A stretch of DNA of 30,892 nt, from the NCBI GenBank assembly GCA_963922315.1, contig CAWUID010000024.1:1-30892 (forward strand), in the 5' to 3' direction. Position 1 is the first letter of the stretch. Every line of letters begins with the position of its first letter. Positions 7,805 through 16,521 of the stretch are shown in pieces. The position numbers were made by a program, and so were the translations under genes. This DNA is from JAHDBG01 sp963922315 (lineage in GTDB: Bacteria > Pseudomonadota > Gammaproteobacteria > Chromatiales > Chromatiaceae). Under the pieces are notes generated by a model. The model was not told where the DNA came from and searched no databases. It worked only from the letters and a program-made list of their open reading frames with translations.

Positions 7805-7844
7805 TATGTCATTCCGGGTCTCAGACGATTTGCCATAAAGTAAC

Positions 7845-7979
7845 AAATTTTAAATCGTGGGCGAGGTATGAAACCTCGCCCACGACCAAAAGGGCGAGAG
7901 CGACGCCTCTCTCCCCCTTTGGAAACCCCCATGGTTTTGTCCCCGCAGCAAGCTGCGGGGAATGCTGAGATTAAATTTT
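7845..7979 (+). repeat. 135-bp MITE-like repeat, copy A
   Basis: Non-coding element with short terminal inverted repeats (AAATTTTAAATC at the left, GATTAAATTTT at the right). It contains two strong hairpins: GGGCGAGGT/ACCTCGCCC around 7859-7881, and CCCCGCAGC/GCTGCGGGG around 7941-7960. A near-identical inverted copy lies at 23055-23188, with about ten differences by eye. Size, terminal repeats and lack of a gene fit a miniature inverted-repeat element. Frames reading MKPRPRPK... through it are not real genes. Confidence 0.8.
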
Positions 7980-7985
7980 CAGCAG

Positions 7986-8058
7986 TGCATCATAGCTTCA
8001 TGCAGCTTCCGCGGCTCGTTCCCCGGTGGTCGCTACTGGCTGAGTGCGCTATGATGCA
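7986..8058. promoter_or_regulatory. 11-bp inverted repeat before the TRAP permease gene
   Basis: TGCATCATAGC (7986-7996) and its exact complement GCTATGATGCA (8048-8058) are separated by 51 bp, in the leader just upstream of the likely ATG at 8068. It could be a long-range RNA stem hiding the start region, a pair of operator half-sites or a repeat remnant. No clear sigma70 promoter was recognised between 7980 and 8067. Confidence 0.35.
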
Positions 8059-8067
8059 TGGTACCAA

Positions 8068-10611
8068 ATGACTCAGCCAATTGCTCCGGCCCATCCTGCA
8101 GATCCCACCGTTATGCCTGACATCACCGCTGAACAAGACTCACAACCCGGAGCCCATCGCATTTTCTGGCTGGTGTGCCTGGTCTGGTCTTTGTTCCAAA
8201 TCTGGATTGCTTCTCCCCTGCCTTTTATTTTCGATATCGGGATATTTAACAATACCCAAACCCGTGCGATTCATCTCAGCTTTGCCATTTTACTGGCTTT
8301 TCTCGGCCTCAGCCGCCGCCAATCTCTATCTGCACGCACCTGGGATATCACCCTTGCCTGCCTCGCTGTCTGGGGTTGCAGCTATCTGTTTGTGTTTTAC
8401 GACTCTCTGGCCCAGCGCGCCGGTGCGCCGATACTGGTTGATGTTGTAGCAGCTTCCACCGGCTTGCTGCTGCTACTAGAGGGTACACGACGCGTACTCG
8501 GCTTACCACTGGTGATTGTCGCCAGCGTCTTTTTGTTGTATTCAGTGGCCGGTCCTTATGTGCCAGATATCATTGCCCATCAGGGTGCCAGCCTGAACAA
8601 ATTGCTGTCGCATCAGTGGCTGACAACCGAAGGGGTGTTCGGTATCGCCCTCGGCGTATCCACTGATTTCGTGTTTTTGTTTGTGTTATTCGGTGCCTTG
8701 CTGGAGCGTACCGGCGCAGGTGCTTATTTTATCCGGGTTGCGTTTGCGCTGATGGGTCATATGCGTGGCGGACCAGCAAAAGCTGCGATTGCCGCTTCTG
8801 GCCTGAGCGGGATGATTTCCGGCTCTTCAATCAGCAATGTGGTCACCACCGGCACCTTCACCATTCCGCTGATGAAGCGCGTCGGTTTTCCCGGGTACAA
8901 GGCCGCTGCTGTTGAAGTGGCTGCATCCACGAATGGTCAGCTAACACCACCGATCATGGGCGCAGCCGCTTTTCTGATGGTCGAATATGTCAACATCCCC
9001 TATATCGAAGTGATTCAGCACGCCCTGTTACCCGCTCTGATTTCATATCTGGCACTGTTTTATATCGTACATCTGGAAGCGGTAAAAGCAAATATGCAGG
9101 GGCTGCCGAAGCCTGCCGGTCAATCGGGACGCTGGGCAGCTTATGCCTTGATCGCAGTCGGGTTCTGTTTGTTCAGCCTCGGCGTGTATTATGGTTTCAG
9201 CACCCTGAAAGAATTCAGCCCACAAGCAGCACCCTGGATGATGGTGAGTTTGTTGGTCATCAGTTATATCGGCCTGATCGCATATGCCGCACCCTATCAG
9301 GCGGCAGCAAACACTGATCTGAGCGAAGACCTGACGGCTTTACCATCGCTCGGCCCTATCGTTAAATCCGGCCTGTTCTATCTCCTCCCGCTGTTTGTGC
9401 TGATCTGGTGTCTGACAGTCGAACGCTTTTCACCCGGTTTGTCGGCATTCTATGCGCTGGCTGTCATGATCGTGATCACGCTGACGAAAGACGCTCTGTT
9501 CGCCCTGTGCCGGCGCCAGTCTGACTGGCGACATCAATTACATCAAGGGATTCAGGATTTGCGCATCGGTCTGCAACAAGGCGCAAAGAATATGATCGGC
9601 ATCGCCCTGGCAACCGCCACTGCCGGGATCGTGGTCGGGACCATCACGCTAACCGGCATCGGTCAGATCATGACTGATGTGATTCTGGAGCTCTCTCAGG
9701 GCCACATGCTCCTGACCCTGCTACTCACCGCATTGATCTGCCTGATTCTTGGCATGGGGCTACCCACCACTGCAAATTACATTGTGGTTGCAACCCTGAT
9801 GGCACCGGTGATTGTCGATATCGGGGCATTGAACGGCATGATTGTGCCGTTAATCGCTGCCCATCTGTTTGTGTTTTATTTCGGCATCCTGGCAGATGAC
9901 ACACCACCGGTCGGACTCGCTGCCTTTGCCGGTGCGGGCATCGCCGGTTCCGATCCGATCCGCACCGGTGTGCAGGGCTTTACCTACGACATCCGCACCG
10001 CTGTGTTGCCGTTCATGTTTGTGTTTAATACCCAGCTTCTGTTGCTGGATATCCAGACCCTCTCCGAACTGGCGCTTACTGTGATCACTGCCACGGCAGC
10101 CATGCTGATTTTCGCTGCGGCCACGCAAGGCTACTGGCTGACGAAAAGTCGCTGGTGGGAAAATGTGTTATTGCTGGTCTGTGCCTTCACCCTGTTCCGA
10201 CCCGACTTCTGGATGGATCAACTGATACCGCCCTATCAGCAAATCTCACCTCAGGTACTAACCCAGCACATTCAGCCGACCGACGAATCAGTACGGTTGC
10301 TGGTTGAAGGCTATTCACTGGAAGGCGATCTGGTACAAAAAAAGGTGTTATTGCCTTTGACGGAACAAAGCAGCCCGGATGAAAGGCTGGCCGCCACCGG
10401 ACTCAGCCTCACCTATACACAAGATGACGTCCGGATAGACTTTGTCGATTATGGCAGCCCGGCTGCCAAAGCCGGTCTGGATTTTGACTGGCGAATTCTG
10501 GCACTGGAACAACCGAATCCACGGCCACCGCTCGTACTCTGGTATCTACCCGCACTCGCGCTGCTGGCGCTGATCGGCTGGAATCAGATACGCCGCCGCA
10601 TGGCAGGTTAA
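8068..10611 (+). CDS. TRAP transporter permease, fused 4TM/12TM subunits
   Basis: Large (about 847 aa) inner-membrane protein combining the small (DctQ-like) and large (DctM-like) permease subunits of a tripartite ATP-independent periplasmic transporter, as in TAXI-type systems. Many hydrophobic helices are visible. The DctM core includes GHMRGGPAKAAIAASGLSG, MISGSSISNVVTTGTFTIPL and the paired LGMGLPTTANYIV / FYFGILADDTPPVGLAAFAG. The C-terminus holds a DUF3394-like, PDZ-reminiscent segment (DYGSPAAKAGLDFDWRIL) before a last helix. No binding-protein gene is adjacent, so the substrate is unknown. ATG 8068 is preferred; an in-frame GTG at 8044 is possible. Confidence 0.9.
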   Translation: MTQPIAPAHPADPTVMPDITAEQDSQPGAHRIFWLVCLVWSLFQIWIASPLPFIFDIGIFNNTQTRAIHLSFAILLAFLGLSRRQSLSARTWDITLACLAVWGCSYLFVFYDSLAQRAGAPILVDVVAASTGLLLLLEGTRRVLGLPLVIVASVFLLYSVAGPYVPDIIAHQGASLNKLLSHQWLTTEGVFGIALGVSTDFVFLFVLFGALLERTGAGAYFIRVAFALMGHMRGGPAKAAIAASGLSGMISGSSISNVVTTGTFTIPLMKRVGFPGYKAAAVEVAASTNGQLTPPIMGAAAFLMVEYVNIPYIEVIQHALLPALISYLALFYIVHLEAVKANMQGLPKPAGQSGRWAAYALIAVGFCLFSLGVYYGFSTLKEFSPQAAPWMMVSLLVISYIGLIAYAAPYQAAANTDLSEDLTALPSLGPIVKSGLFYLLPLFVLIWCLTVERFSPGLSAFYALAVMIVITLTKDALFALCRRQSDWRHQLHQGIQDLRIGLQQGAKNMIGIALATATAGIVVGTITLTGIGQIMTDVILELSQGHMLLTLLLTALICLILGMGLPTTANYIVVATLMAPVIVDIGALNGMIVPLIAAHLFVFYFGILADDTPPVGLAAFAGAGIAGSDPIRTGVQGFTYDIRTAVLPFMFVFNTQLLLLDIQTLSELALTVITATAAMLIFAAATQGYWLTKSRWWENVLLLVCAFTLFRPDFWMDQLIPPYQQISPQVLTQHIQPTDESVRLLVEGYSLEGDLVQKKVLLPLTEQSSPDERLAATGLSLTYTQDDVRIDFVDYGSPAAKAGLDFDWRILALEQPNPRPPLVLWYLPALALLALIGWNQIRRRMAG

Positions 10612-10614
10612 CAT

Positions 10615-11406
10615 ATGGCCAAATCAACACCACAATCCAACCCACCGCATCTGGGTGGCCTGAACGTGCTGATCACCCGACCCGCCGCACAAGCACAGGC
10701 ATTTGCTGAAGCGGTGCAGCAAGCACATGGCCGCCCGGTCAGTTTTCCGGCACTCGAAATCCTGGGGCCCGCCAATAAAAAAGCTGCCCAAACGGCACTG
10801 AACCGACTGGATCAGGTCAATCTGGTGATCTTTACCAGTGCGAATGCGGTACAGTACGCCTTCCCACTTCTGCCAGAATATATTCCGCTGGATCTGCCGA
10901 TCGCCGCGATTGGCAGCGCGACCGCAGCCGCCCTGAAACAAGCTGGTCTGGCACCCACACTCGTGCCGCAACAACCAGATAGTGAGGGACTGCTGGCCCT
11001 GCCAGAACTGCAACAAATCACAGGCCAGCACATACTGATTGTACGTGGCAACGGTGGTCGCGCCACACTCCGGGACACACTCAGCACACGCGGCGCAACA
11101 GTACGCTATGCTGAGGTCTATCGTCGCCAATGCCCGCAACGCAACCCGAACAATCTGATCCAGCACTGGGGTACTTTGGTGGATGTGGTGACTGTTACCA
11201 GTAATGCCATTCTGGACAATCTGCACCAGATGCTTGGCAGCACTGGTCAGACACTGTTGCATCAAACCCCGGTACTGGTACCCGGCGCGCGAGTTGCGAG
11301 CCATGCACGCAAGCTAGGCTGCCAGCGAGTATATCAGGCTGCGTCGGCACTAGATTGCGACATGCTGATCGCCCTGACCCGAATTCAACCCAGCGATTCA
11401 CCTTAA
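10615..11406 (+). CDS. hemD: Uroporphyrinogen-III synthase
   Basis: Cyclises and inverts ring D of hydroxymethylbilane to make uroporphyrinogen III, the precursor of heme, siroheme and cobalamin. The family is poorly conserved, but the hallmarks are present: N-terminal LNVLITRPAAQA, FTSANAVQYAF in the first lobe, PDSEGLLALPEL, HILIVRGNGGRATLRDTL, AEVYRR, and VTVTSNAILDNLHQML in the second lobe. The 263-aa length is normal. It starts 4 bases after the TRAP gene stop. hemC and hemX, its usual neighbours, are absent. Confidence 0.88.
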   Translation: MAKSTPQSNPPHLGGLNVLITRPAAQAQAFAEAVQQAHGRPVSFPALEILGPANKKAAQTALNRLDQVNLVIFTSANAVQYAFPLLPEYIPLDLPIAAIGSATAAALKQAGLAPTLVPQQPDSEGLLALPELQQITGQHILIVRGNGGRATLRDTLSTRGATVRYAEVYRRQCPQRNPNNLIQHWGTLVDVVTVTSNAILDNLHQMLGSTGQTLLHQTPVLVPGARVASHARKLGCQRVYQAASALDCDMLIALTRIQPSDSP

Positions 11407-11411
11407 ACAAA

Positions 11412-12461
11412 ATGCAGTTCCGCACCGCACGCGCACCTCACCTGCCTGTCGCCAATCGTATCAACCGGATTATGGGCGAAGTTCTGCTTGCCCTGATCCC
11501 AGGCACACTGGCGATGTGGTGGTATTTCGGCTGGGGCGTGCTGATCAACATTGCACTGGCTTGCGGCACTGCTGTGATCGCAGAATGGCTTTGTTTGCGT
11601 GCCCGGGGCCGCGACCCATTACCGGCACTCGCCGACCTCAGTGCCGTGGTGGCCGGCTGGTTACTGGCACTCGCTCTGTCTCCGGTATTACCCTGGTGGC
11701 AAACTGTACTCGGCAGCTTGTTTGCCATCGTTGTCGCTAAACACTTGTACGGCGGCCTGGGCTACAACCCGTTCAACCCAGCGATGGTCGGCTATGTCTT
11801 CCTGCTGATCTCATTTCCGGTCACCATGACCCGCTGGCTACCACCAGATGTGATGAACCAGCAAACGCTCACCCTGCTAGATAGCCTGCGCGCGATTTTT
11901 CAGGGCCTGCCACCAGCCAGCCAAGGCTGGGATGCGGTGACTCAGGCCACCCCACTGGATCAGATGCGTACCGGCCTGTCGCAAAACCAGATGCTCAGCG
12001 AAATTCGCCAGAACCCACTCTGGGGTGACTATGGTGCGCGCGGCTGGGAATGGTGTGCGAACTGGTTCTTACTCGGCGGTCTGTATCTGGTCTGGCGTAA
12101 AGTGATCAGTTGGCGTATCCCGACCAGTTTGCTCAGTGCATTATTGCTAATTGCCGGGTTATTCTGGCTTACTGATCCCGAGACCCATCCCTTCCCGGCC
12201 TTTCATCTATTCAGTGGCGCAGCAATCCTCGGTGCCTTCTTCATCGCGACTGATCCGGTCAGCGCCAGCACTACCCCGCGCGGTCAGTTAATCTACGGTG
12301 CCGCCATCGGATTGCTGATCTTCGTCATCCGCACCTGGGGCGACTATCCGGATGCGGTTGCGTTTGCCGTGCTGTTACTCAATATGGCCGCTCCCACCAT
12401 AGATCACTACACCCAACCCAGAGTCTTCGGCGCTCGCCGGAAATCCAACCATGGCACCTGA
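11412..12461 (+). CDS. rnfD: Rnf electron transport complex subunit RnfD
   Basis: Polytopic inner-membrane subunit of the Rnf ferredoxin:NAD+ oxidoreductase (SoxR-reducing complex in E. coli, where it is RsxD). The 349 aa contain many membrane helices and the signature HLYGGLGYNPFNPAMVGYVF. The covalent FMN site lies in DAVTQATPLD (T180 is the likely attachment residue; the family consensus is S/T-G/x-A-T). The gene starts 6 bases after hemD, although its frame is open within hemD. It overlaps rnfG by 11 bases. rnfA, rnfB and rnfC are not upstream as they normally are. Confidence 0.93.
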   Translation: MQFRTARAPHLPVANRINRIMGEVLLALIPGTLAMWWYFGWGVLINIALACGTAVIAEWLCLRARGRDPLPALADLSAVVAGWLLALALSPVLPWWQTVLGSLFAIVVAKHLYGGLGYNPFNPAMVGYVFLLISFPVTMTRWLPPDVMNQQTLTLLDSLRAIFQGLPPASQGWDAVTQATPLDQMRTGLSQNQMLSEIRQNPLWGDYGARGWEWCANWFLLGGLYLVWRKVISWRIPTSLLSALLLIAGLFWLTDPETHPFPAFHLFSGAAILGAFFIATDPVSASTTPRGQLIYGAAIGLLIFVIRTWGDYPDAVAFAVLLLNMAAPTIDHYTQPRVFGARRKSNHGT

Positions 12462-13068
12462 TCTGTCATCCATATGGCGACCGATACTAAAGGCCGCCAG
12501 CCTGCTGCTCGCATTTGCCTTCATCGGCACCCTGCTGGTGGGGCTGAGCCATGACAATACCACCGCACAAATCCGCGAAAACGAACGCATTGCACTACTG
12601 ACGCAACTAAATGCAATCACCCCACCACACGATAACGATCTGTTACAAGATCCGCTGATCGTCCAGGCACCGGAGCAACTAGGCGGCGCACAGACTACTG
12701 TGTATCGCGCCCGGCTGAACCAGGAACCGGTGGCTGCGATCTTCAGCCCGGTCATCGCCCAAGGCTACAGCGGCGCCATCAGGTTAATTGTGGCGATCCG
12801 CACAGATGGCACACTCGCCGGTGTGAGGGTGATCAGCCACCGCGAAACACCCGGGCTGGGCGACAAGATTGAGCACGAACGTGATCCCTGGATCCTAGGC
12901 TTTACCGGGAAGCACCTGAACAACCCGCGCCGCTGGCGCGTAAAGCGGGACGGCGGCGATTTTGACCAGTTTACCGGTGCGACCATCACACCCCGTGCCA
13001 TAGTCGCAGCCGTACACCAGACACTACAATATTTTGCGCAGCATCAAGGCCAGTGGTTTATTCGCTAA
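12451..13068 (+). CDS. rnfG: Rnf electron transport complex subunit RnfG
   Basis: Subunit of Rnf with one N-terminal membrane helix (about 14-33) and a periplasmic FMN-binding domain. The flavinylation motif FTGATITPRAIV places the covalent FMN on T178. RETPGLGDKIEHERDPWILG is the conserved FMN-domain core. The 205-aa length is normal. The start overlaps rnfD. The following gene should be rnfE, but the sequence turns AT-rich and a restriction-modification pair begins. Confidence 0.93.
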   Translation: MAPDLSSIWRPILKAASLLLAFAFIGTLLVGLSHDNTTAQIRENERIALLTQLNAITPPHDNDLLQDPLIVQAPEQLGGAQTTVYRARLNQEPVAAIFSPVIAQGYSGAIRLIVAIRTDGTLAGVRVISHRETPGLGDKIEHERDPWILGFTGKHLNNPRRWRVKRDGGDFDQFTGATITPRAIVAAVHQTLQYFAQHQGQWFIR

Positions 13069-13225
13069 TACCTTTATATATGATTTCACACAAGTTATCG
13101 CTAAAGTAGCCTATAAACCAATGGTAAAATATGTGTTGTAAGAGCTGGTAATCACTTATTAACATATCGCTATAACCTGAGCATTGGCAAAAAACTCTGC
13201 TATCAGCACGATAAATGGAGAAAGA

Positions 13226-14065
13226 ATGAGCAAAGGTGCATACACTGATTTCATCAGGCGATTAACTTTGCTGGTAAAAAAACATCCTCAGCTAATCACC
13301 ATAACATTAAGCAATATATTTACCATGCGGCTTATTGGTAACAAAACTCATGGTGATTTAGCAGAAGTAGCTATTGCAGAATTTATCAATCAATACATGT
13401 ATGACTTTCAGTCTGTTCATGTAGGTAAAGATTTATACAGAGCCAAATCAAAAGAAGAAGATATAACTATTAAAAATGAAATATCAGATATTGAGTTTCC
13501 AGTCAGCTTGAAAGCCTATGGCGATGGGCCTCTACAACTCTCTACCGACAAAAATTTCAGAATGTTTCTCATGCTGGAGCAATATGGAGACATGATAGAC
13601 TCGCCTGAAGAAATAAAACAGATTTATAATAGCGACGAATTTACATATTTTAGCGAGATCAATATATTACCTTTAATTTATGATGAAAAGAAAAAGAGAT
13701 GCAACATTCTGGTATTCGACTCTGAATATGCCAAGAAAGAAACTGCCTACATAAAAAAGACTACCACGAGCAGCCGAAGAAAGCATCCTGCATATCGGTT
13801 CTACGATAGTAATGATCAATATATTTGTGAAGTCAGGTATGGTAATGCCACAGCTAATGCACTACAGAGAGGTCTGTGGACTCATACAAGAAATGCCTTA
13901 CCATTTTTTACAAGTGTCACAAATGGCTGGATAAACTACTCTCATAATACTATTTTAGTGAAGCTATTTTCGCATGCCCTTATATCAAGCTCTGCAGGAC
14001 ACGAGGAAGCACTTAATGGCATTAAGGAAGATATTCTGGCCCTGAAAAAAAGGAATAAGATCTGA
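13226..14065 (+). CDS. Putative type II restriction endonuclease
   Basis: A 279-aa protein that I assign as the endonuclease mainly because it sits directly before a DNA methyltransferase with a 1-base overlap (TGATG). A plausible PD-(D/E)xK core is visible: GDLAEVAIAEF (E47), then EEDITI (D79) and FPVSLKAYG (S94-L95-K96), i.e. E...D...SxK. GPLQLSTDK follows. I cannot name the recognition site or an isoschizomer. ATG 13226 is chosen because GGAGAAAG lies just in front; the frame also opens at a TTG at 13184. Base composition is clearly more AT-rich than rnfG or metZ, consistent with horizontal acquisition. Confidence 0.75.
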   Translation: MSKGAYTDFIRRLTLLVKKHPQLITITLSNIFTMRLIGNKTHGDLAEVAIAEFINQYMYDFQSVHVGKDLYRAKSKEEDITIKNEISDIEFPVSLKAYGDGPLQLSTDKNFRMFLMLEQYGDMIDSPEEIKQIYNSDEFTYFSEINILPLIYDEKKKRCNILVFDSEYAKKETAYIKKTTTSSRRKHPAYRFYDSNDQYICEVRYGNATANALQRGLWTHTRNALPFFTSVTNGWINYSHNTILVKLFSHALISSSAGHEEALNGIKEDILALKKRNKI

Positions 14066-15201
14066 TGGTTAATACAACACCTTCACTCTTTCCGGAATTA
14101 AACACCTGGACGCCAAAGACTCAGGGAATTAAGTATGCCGGGTCAAAACTCAAACTCTTACCTCAAATCATTTCATTAGTTGACGGACTGAATGTAAAAA
14201 CTATATTTGATGGTTTTTCAGGTACAACAAGAGTATCACAAGCATTTGCACAACTTGGGTTTCAAGTAATATCTAATGATATTTCTGAGTGGTCGGAAAC
14301 ACTTGGTATTTGTTATCTGAGAAATACAAAACCTCCAACCTATTACCAGGATCTTATTGATCACCTGAATGCCGTTAAAGAACGTGATGGATGGTTTACC
14401 AAGAACTATGGTGGATTAAATAATAATGGAAGCTCAATCCAGAAAGATGGTAGCAAGAAACCCTGGCAATTGCATAACACAAAAAAACTGGATGGTATAA
14501 GAGAAGAAATTGACTCTCTTAACCTACCAGAAGTTGACAAAGCTGTCGCACTAACAGCATTGATTATTGCAATGGATGAGGTAGATAACACGCTAGGCCA
14601 CTTCACATCCTATTTAAGAAACTGGTCTGCTCGTTCATATAAAAGAATGCAGTTACGCTTACCAGCAATATTTAAAAACAACAATGAAAATAAAGTTATA
14701 AAAGGAGATATATTTAATACGCTAGAGACAGTATCTGCAGACTTTTCTTATTTTGATCCACCTTACGGATCAAATAATGAAAAAATGCCTCCTTCCAGAG
14801 TACGTTATGCGTCATACTACCATATCTGGACTTCAATAATTAAAAACGATAAGCCAAGTGTTTTTGGAAAAGCTAATCGCCGCAAAGATACTTCAGATGT
14901 TATAGCGACATCTGTATTCGAAGAATTCAGGAAAAGTAGTGAAGGGGATTTTATTGCTGTCAAGGCTATAGAGAAGCTTATCGAAAAAGTGCGTTCGAAG
15001 TATGTTGCCTTATCTTATAGCTCCGGAGGAAGAGCAACAGCAGAAGAGCTGAACAAGGTGCTTAATAGCCATGGCACCTTAATCAAAACAATTGAGATGG
15101 ATTACAAAAAAAATGTCATGGCAGGTATGAAATGGACTAATGAATGGCTGAAAGATGCTCAATCACCGAATAAAGAATTCATTTTTTTAATTGAAAAATG
15201 A
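14065..15201 (+). CDS. D12-class DNA N6-adenine methyltransferase
   Basis: Modification partner of the preceding endonuclease, 378 aa. The motif order fits alpha-class (D12/Dam-like) adenine methyltransferases: motif X KYAGSKLKLLP (23-33), SAM-binding motif I TIFDGFSGTTRVSQAF (46-61), a target-recognition region in the middle, and catalytic motif IV SYFDPPYGS with DPPY at 231-234. It methylates adenine N6 to protect host DNA. It is AT-rich like its partner and unlike the flanking rnfG and metZ. Confidence 0.88.
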   Translation: MVNTTPSLFPELNTWTPKTQGIKYAGSKLKLLPQIISLVDGLNVKTIFDGFSGTTRVSQAFAQLGFQVISNDISEWSETLGICYLRNTKPPTYYQDLIDHLNAVKERDGWFTKNYGGLNNNGSSIQKDGSKKPWQLHNTKKLDGIREEIDSLNLPEVDKAVALTALIIAMDEVDNTLGHFTSYLRNWSARSYKRMQLRLPAIFKNNNENKVIKGDIFNTLETVSADFSYFDPPYGSNNEKMPPSRVRYASYYHIWTSIIKNDKPSVFGKANRRKDTSDVIATSVFEEFRKSSEGDFIAVKAIEKLIEKVRSKYVALSYSSGGRATAEELNKVLNSHGTLIKTIEMDYKKNVMAGMKWTNEWLKDAQSPNKEFIFLIEK

Positions 15202-15324
15202 AGCTATCTCACTTCCATCAGATGACTTTCAAATGACAGAAAAATTCTTGAAAAGACGCTATATATCAGATTCAGCTAAACCTTGTATAAAGCATCAAAC
15301 ATAATGATTTTATAAACATTACAA
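15202..15324. other. AT-rich convergent spacer
   Basis: Short non-coding gap between the converging methyltransferase and metZ stops. It marks the right edge of the AT-rich restriction-modification segment. I see no convincing terminator hairpin and no recognisable direct repeat or attachment site. Confidence 0.5.
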
Positions 15325-16521
15325 TCACAATATATGCAGACTGGTTGCTAAATCGGCCTGAATATCGGCGATATCTTCCAGCCCCACCGCAATCCGGATC
15401 AACCCTTCCTCAATCCCTGCCTCAACCCGTTGCGCATCTGTCCAGCGACCATGTGTCGTGCTGGCCGGGTGCGTGATGGTCGTTTTGACATCCCCCAGAT
15501 TCGCTGTGATTGAGATCATACGGGTCTGATCAATCACCTGCCAGGCAGCTGCGCGACCTCCCTTCACTACGAAGCTGACTATGCCGCCTGGCAGCGTTTG
15601 TTGTGCCTGTGCCAGAGCATATTGCGGGTGGTCTAGCAGACCTGGGTAGTTCACCTGTTTCACCACCGGTTGTTGCGTCAACCAGTGCGCCAGCTCTGCG
15701 GCAGCCGCTGAGTGGGCACGCATCCGCAGCGGGAGTGTCTCCAGGCCCTTTAGAAAGAGCCAGGCATTGAACGGACTCATGCAAGGCCCGGCAGTGCGCA
15801 TTGCAGGTACCAGTCTGTCCTGCACAATGGCCGCCGGGCCAACGATTGCACCGCCCAGTGCCCGGCCCTGTCCATCCAGATATTTGGTCGCGGAATGGAT
15901 CACCAGGTCTGCACCCAGTTTCAAGGGTTGTTGTAAGACAGGCGTGCAGAAGCAATTGTCCACAACCAGCAAACTATTATGGGCATGGGCAATATCAGCC
16001 AAGGCGCGGATATCTGCTAACTGCATTAACGGATTAGAGGGGGTTTCAACAAACAGCAAACGGGTGGCAGGCTGAATCGCTGCCGCCCAGGCGTTCAGAT
16101 CGGTCAAGGCAACATAGTCGGTCTGAATACCGAACCGGCTGAGATAGTTGTCGAATAGTTGGGTGGTACTGCCGAACAGGCTGCGCGAGGTCAGGATTCG
16201 ATCTCCGGACTGCAACAAGCCAAGGCATAAGGTGAGGATGGCAGACATGCCGGAAGCCGTCGCCAGGCAGGCTTCGCCGTCTTCTAAGGCGGCCAAGCGT
16301 TGTTCAAACGCTTGTACGGTGGGGTTGGTAAACCGGCCATAGATGTTGCCAGGTTCATCGCCAGCAAACCTTGCGGCAGCCTCTGCTGCTGACCGGAATA
16401 CAAAGCTGGAGGTGGTAAAAATCGGTTCGGCGTGTTCGCCTTCAGCAGTACGGTGATGGCCGGTACGGATCGCCCGGCTGTCCAGGCCCTGATACACATC
16501 AGGTTGGCAAGGGTGAATCAT
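15325..16521 (-). CDS. metZ: O-succinylhomoserine sulfhydrylase
   Basis: PLP enzyme of the Cys/Met metabolism family that makes homocysteine directly from O-succinylhomoserine and sulfide. The PLP lysine is K213 in IHSATKYLDGQGR. YGRFTNPTVQ, ATASGMSAI, FVETPSNPL and VVDNCFCTPVLQ are family hallmarks. The 398-aa length fits MetZ. The position right after purF (4-base ATGA overlap) is the conserved purF-metZ arrangement of pseudomonads and relatives, which supports MetZ over MetB or MetC. Confidence 0.93.
   Translation of the reverse strand: MIHPCQPDVYQGLDSRAIRTGHHRTAEGEHAEPIFTTSSFVFRSAAEAAARFAGDEPGNIYGRFTNPTVQAFEQRLAALEDGEACLATASGMSAILTLCLGLLQSGDRILTSRSLFGSTTQLFDNYLSRFGIQTDYVALTDLNAWAAAIQPATRLLFVETPSNPLMQLADIRALADIAHAHNSLLVVDNCFCTPVLQQPLKLGADLVIHSATKYLDGQGRALGGAIVGPAAIVQDRLVPAMRTAGPCMSPFNAWLFLKGLETLPLRMRAHSAAAAELAHWLTQQPVVKQVNYPGLLDHPQYALAQAQQTLPGGIVSFVVKGGRAAAWQVIDQTRMISITANLGDVKTTITHPASTTHGRWTDAQRVEAGIEEGLIRIAVGLEDIADIQADLATSLHIL

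Noticed and set aside
7868..8071. Frame starting MKPRPRPKGRERR, and the similar frame at 23060-23377 on the other strand
   Set aside because: Both run through the two copies of the 135-bp non-coding repeat; the similarity comes from the repeat, frames differ downstream and no ribosome-binding site is seen.
10624..11304. 226-codon minus-strand frame inside hemD
   Set aside because: Antisense shadow of a confidently assigned gene with Cys/Gln-rich noise composition.
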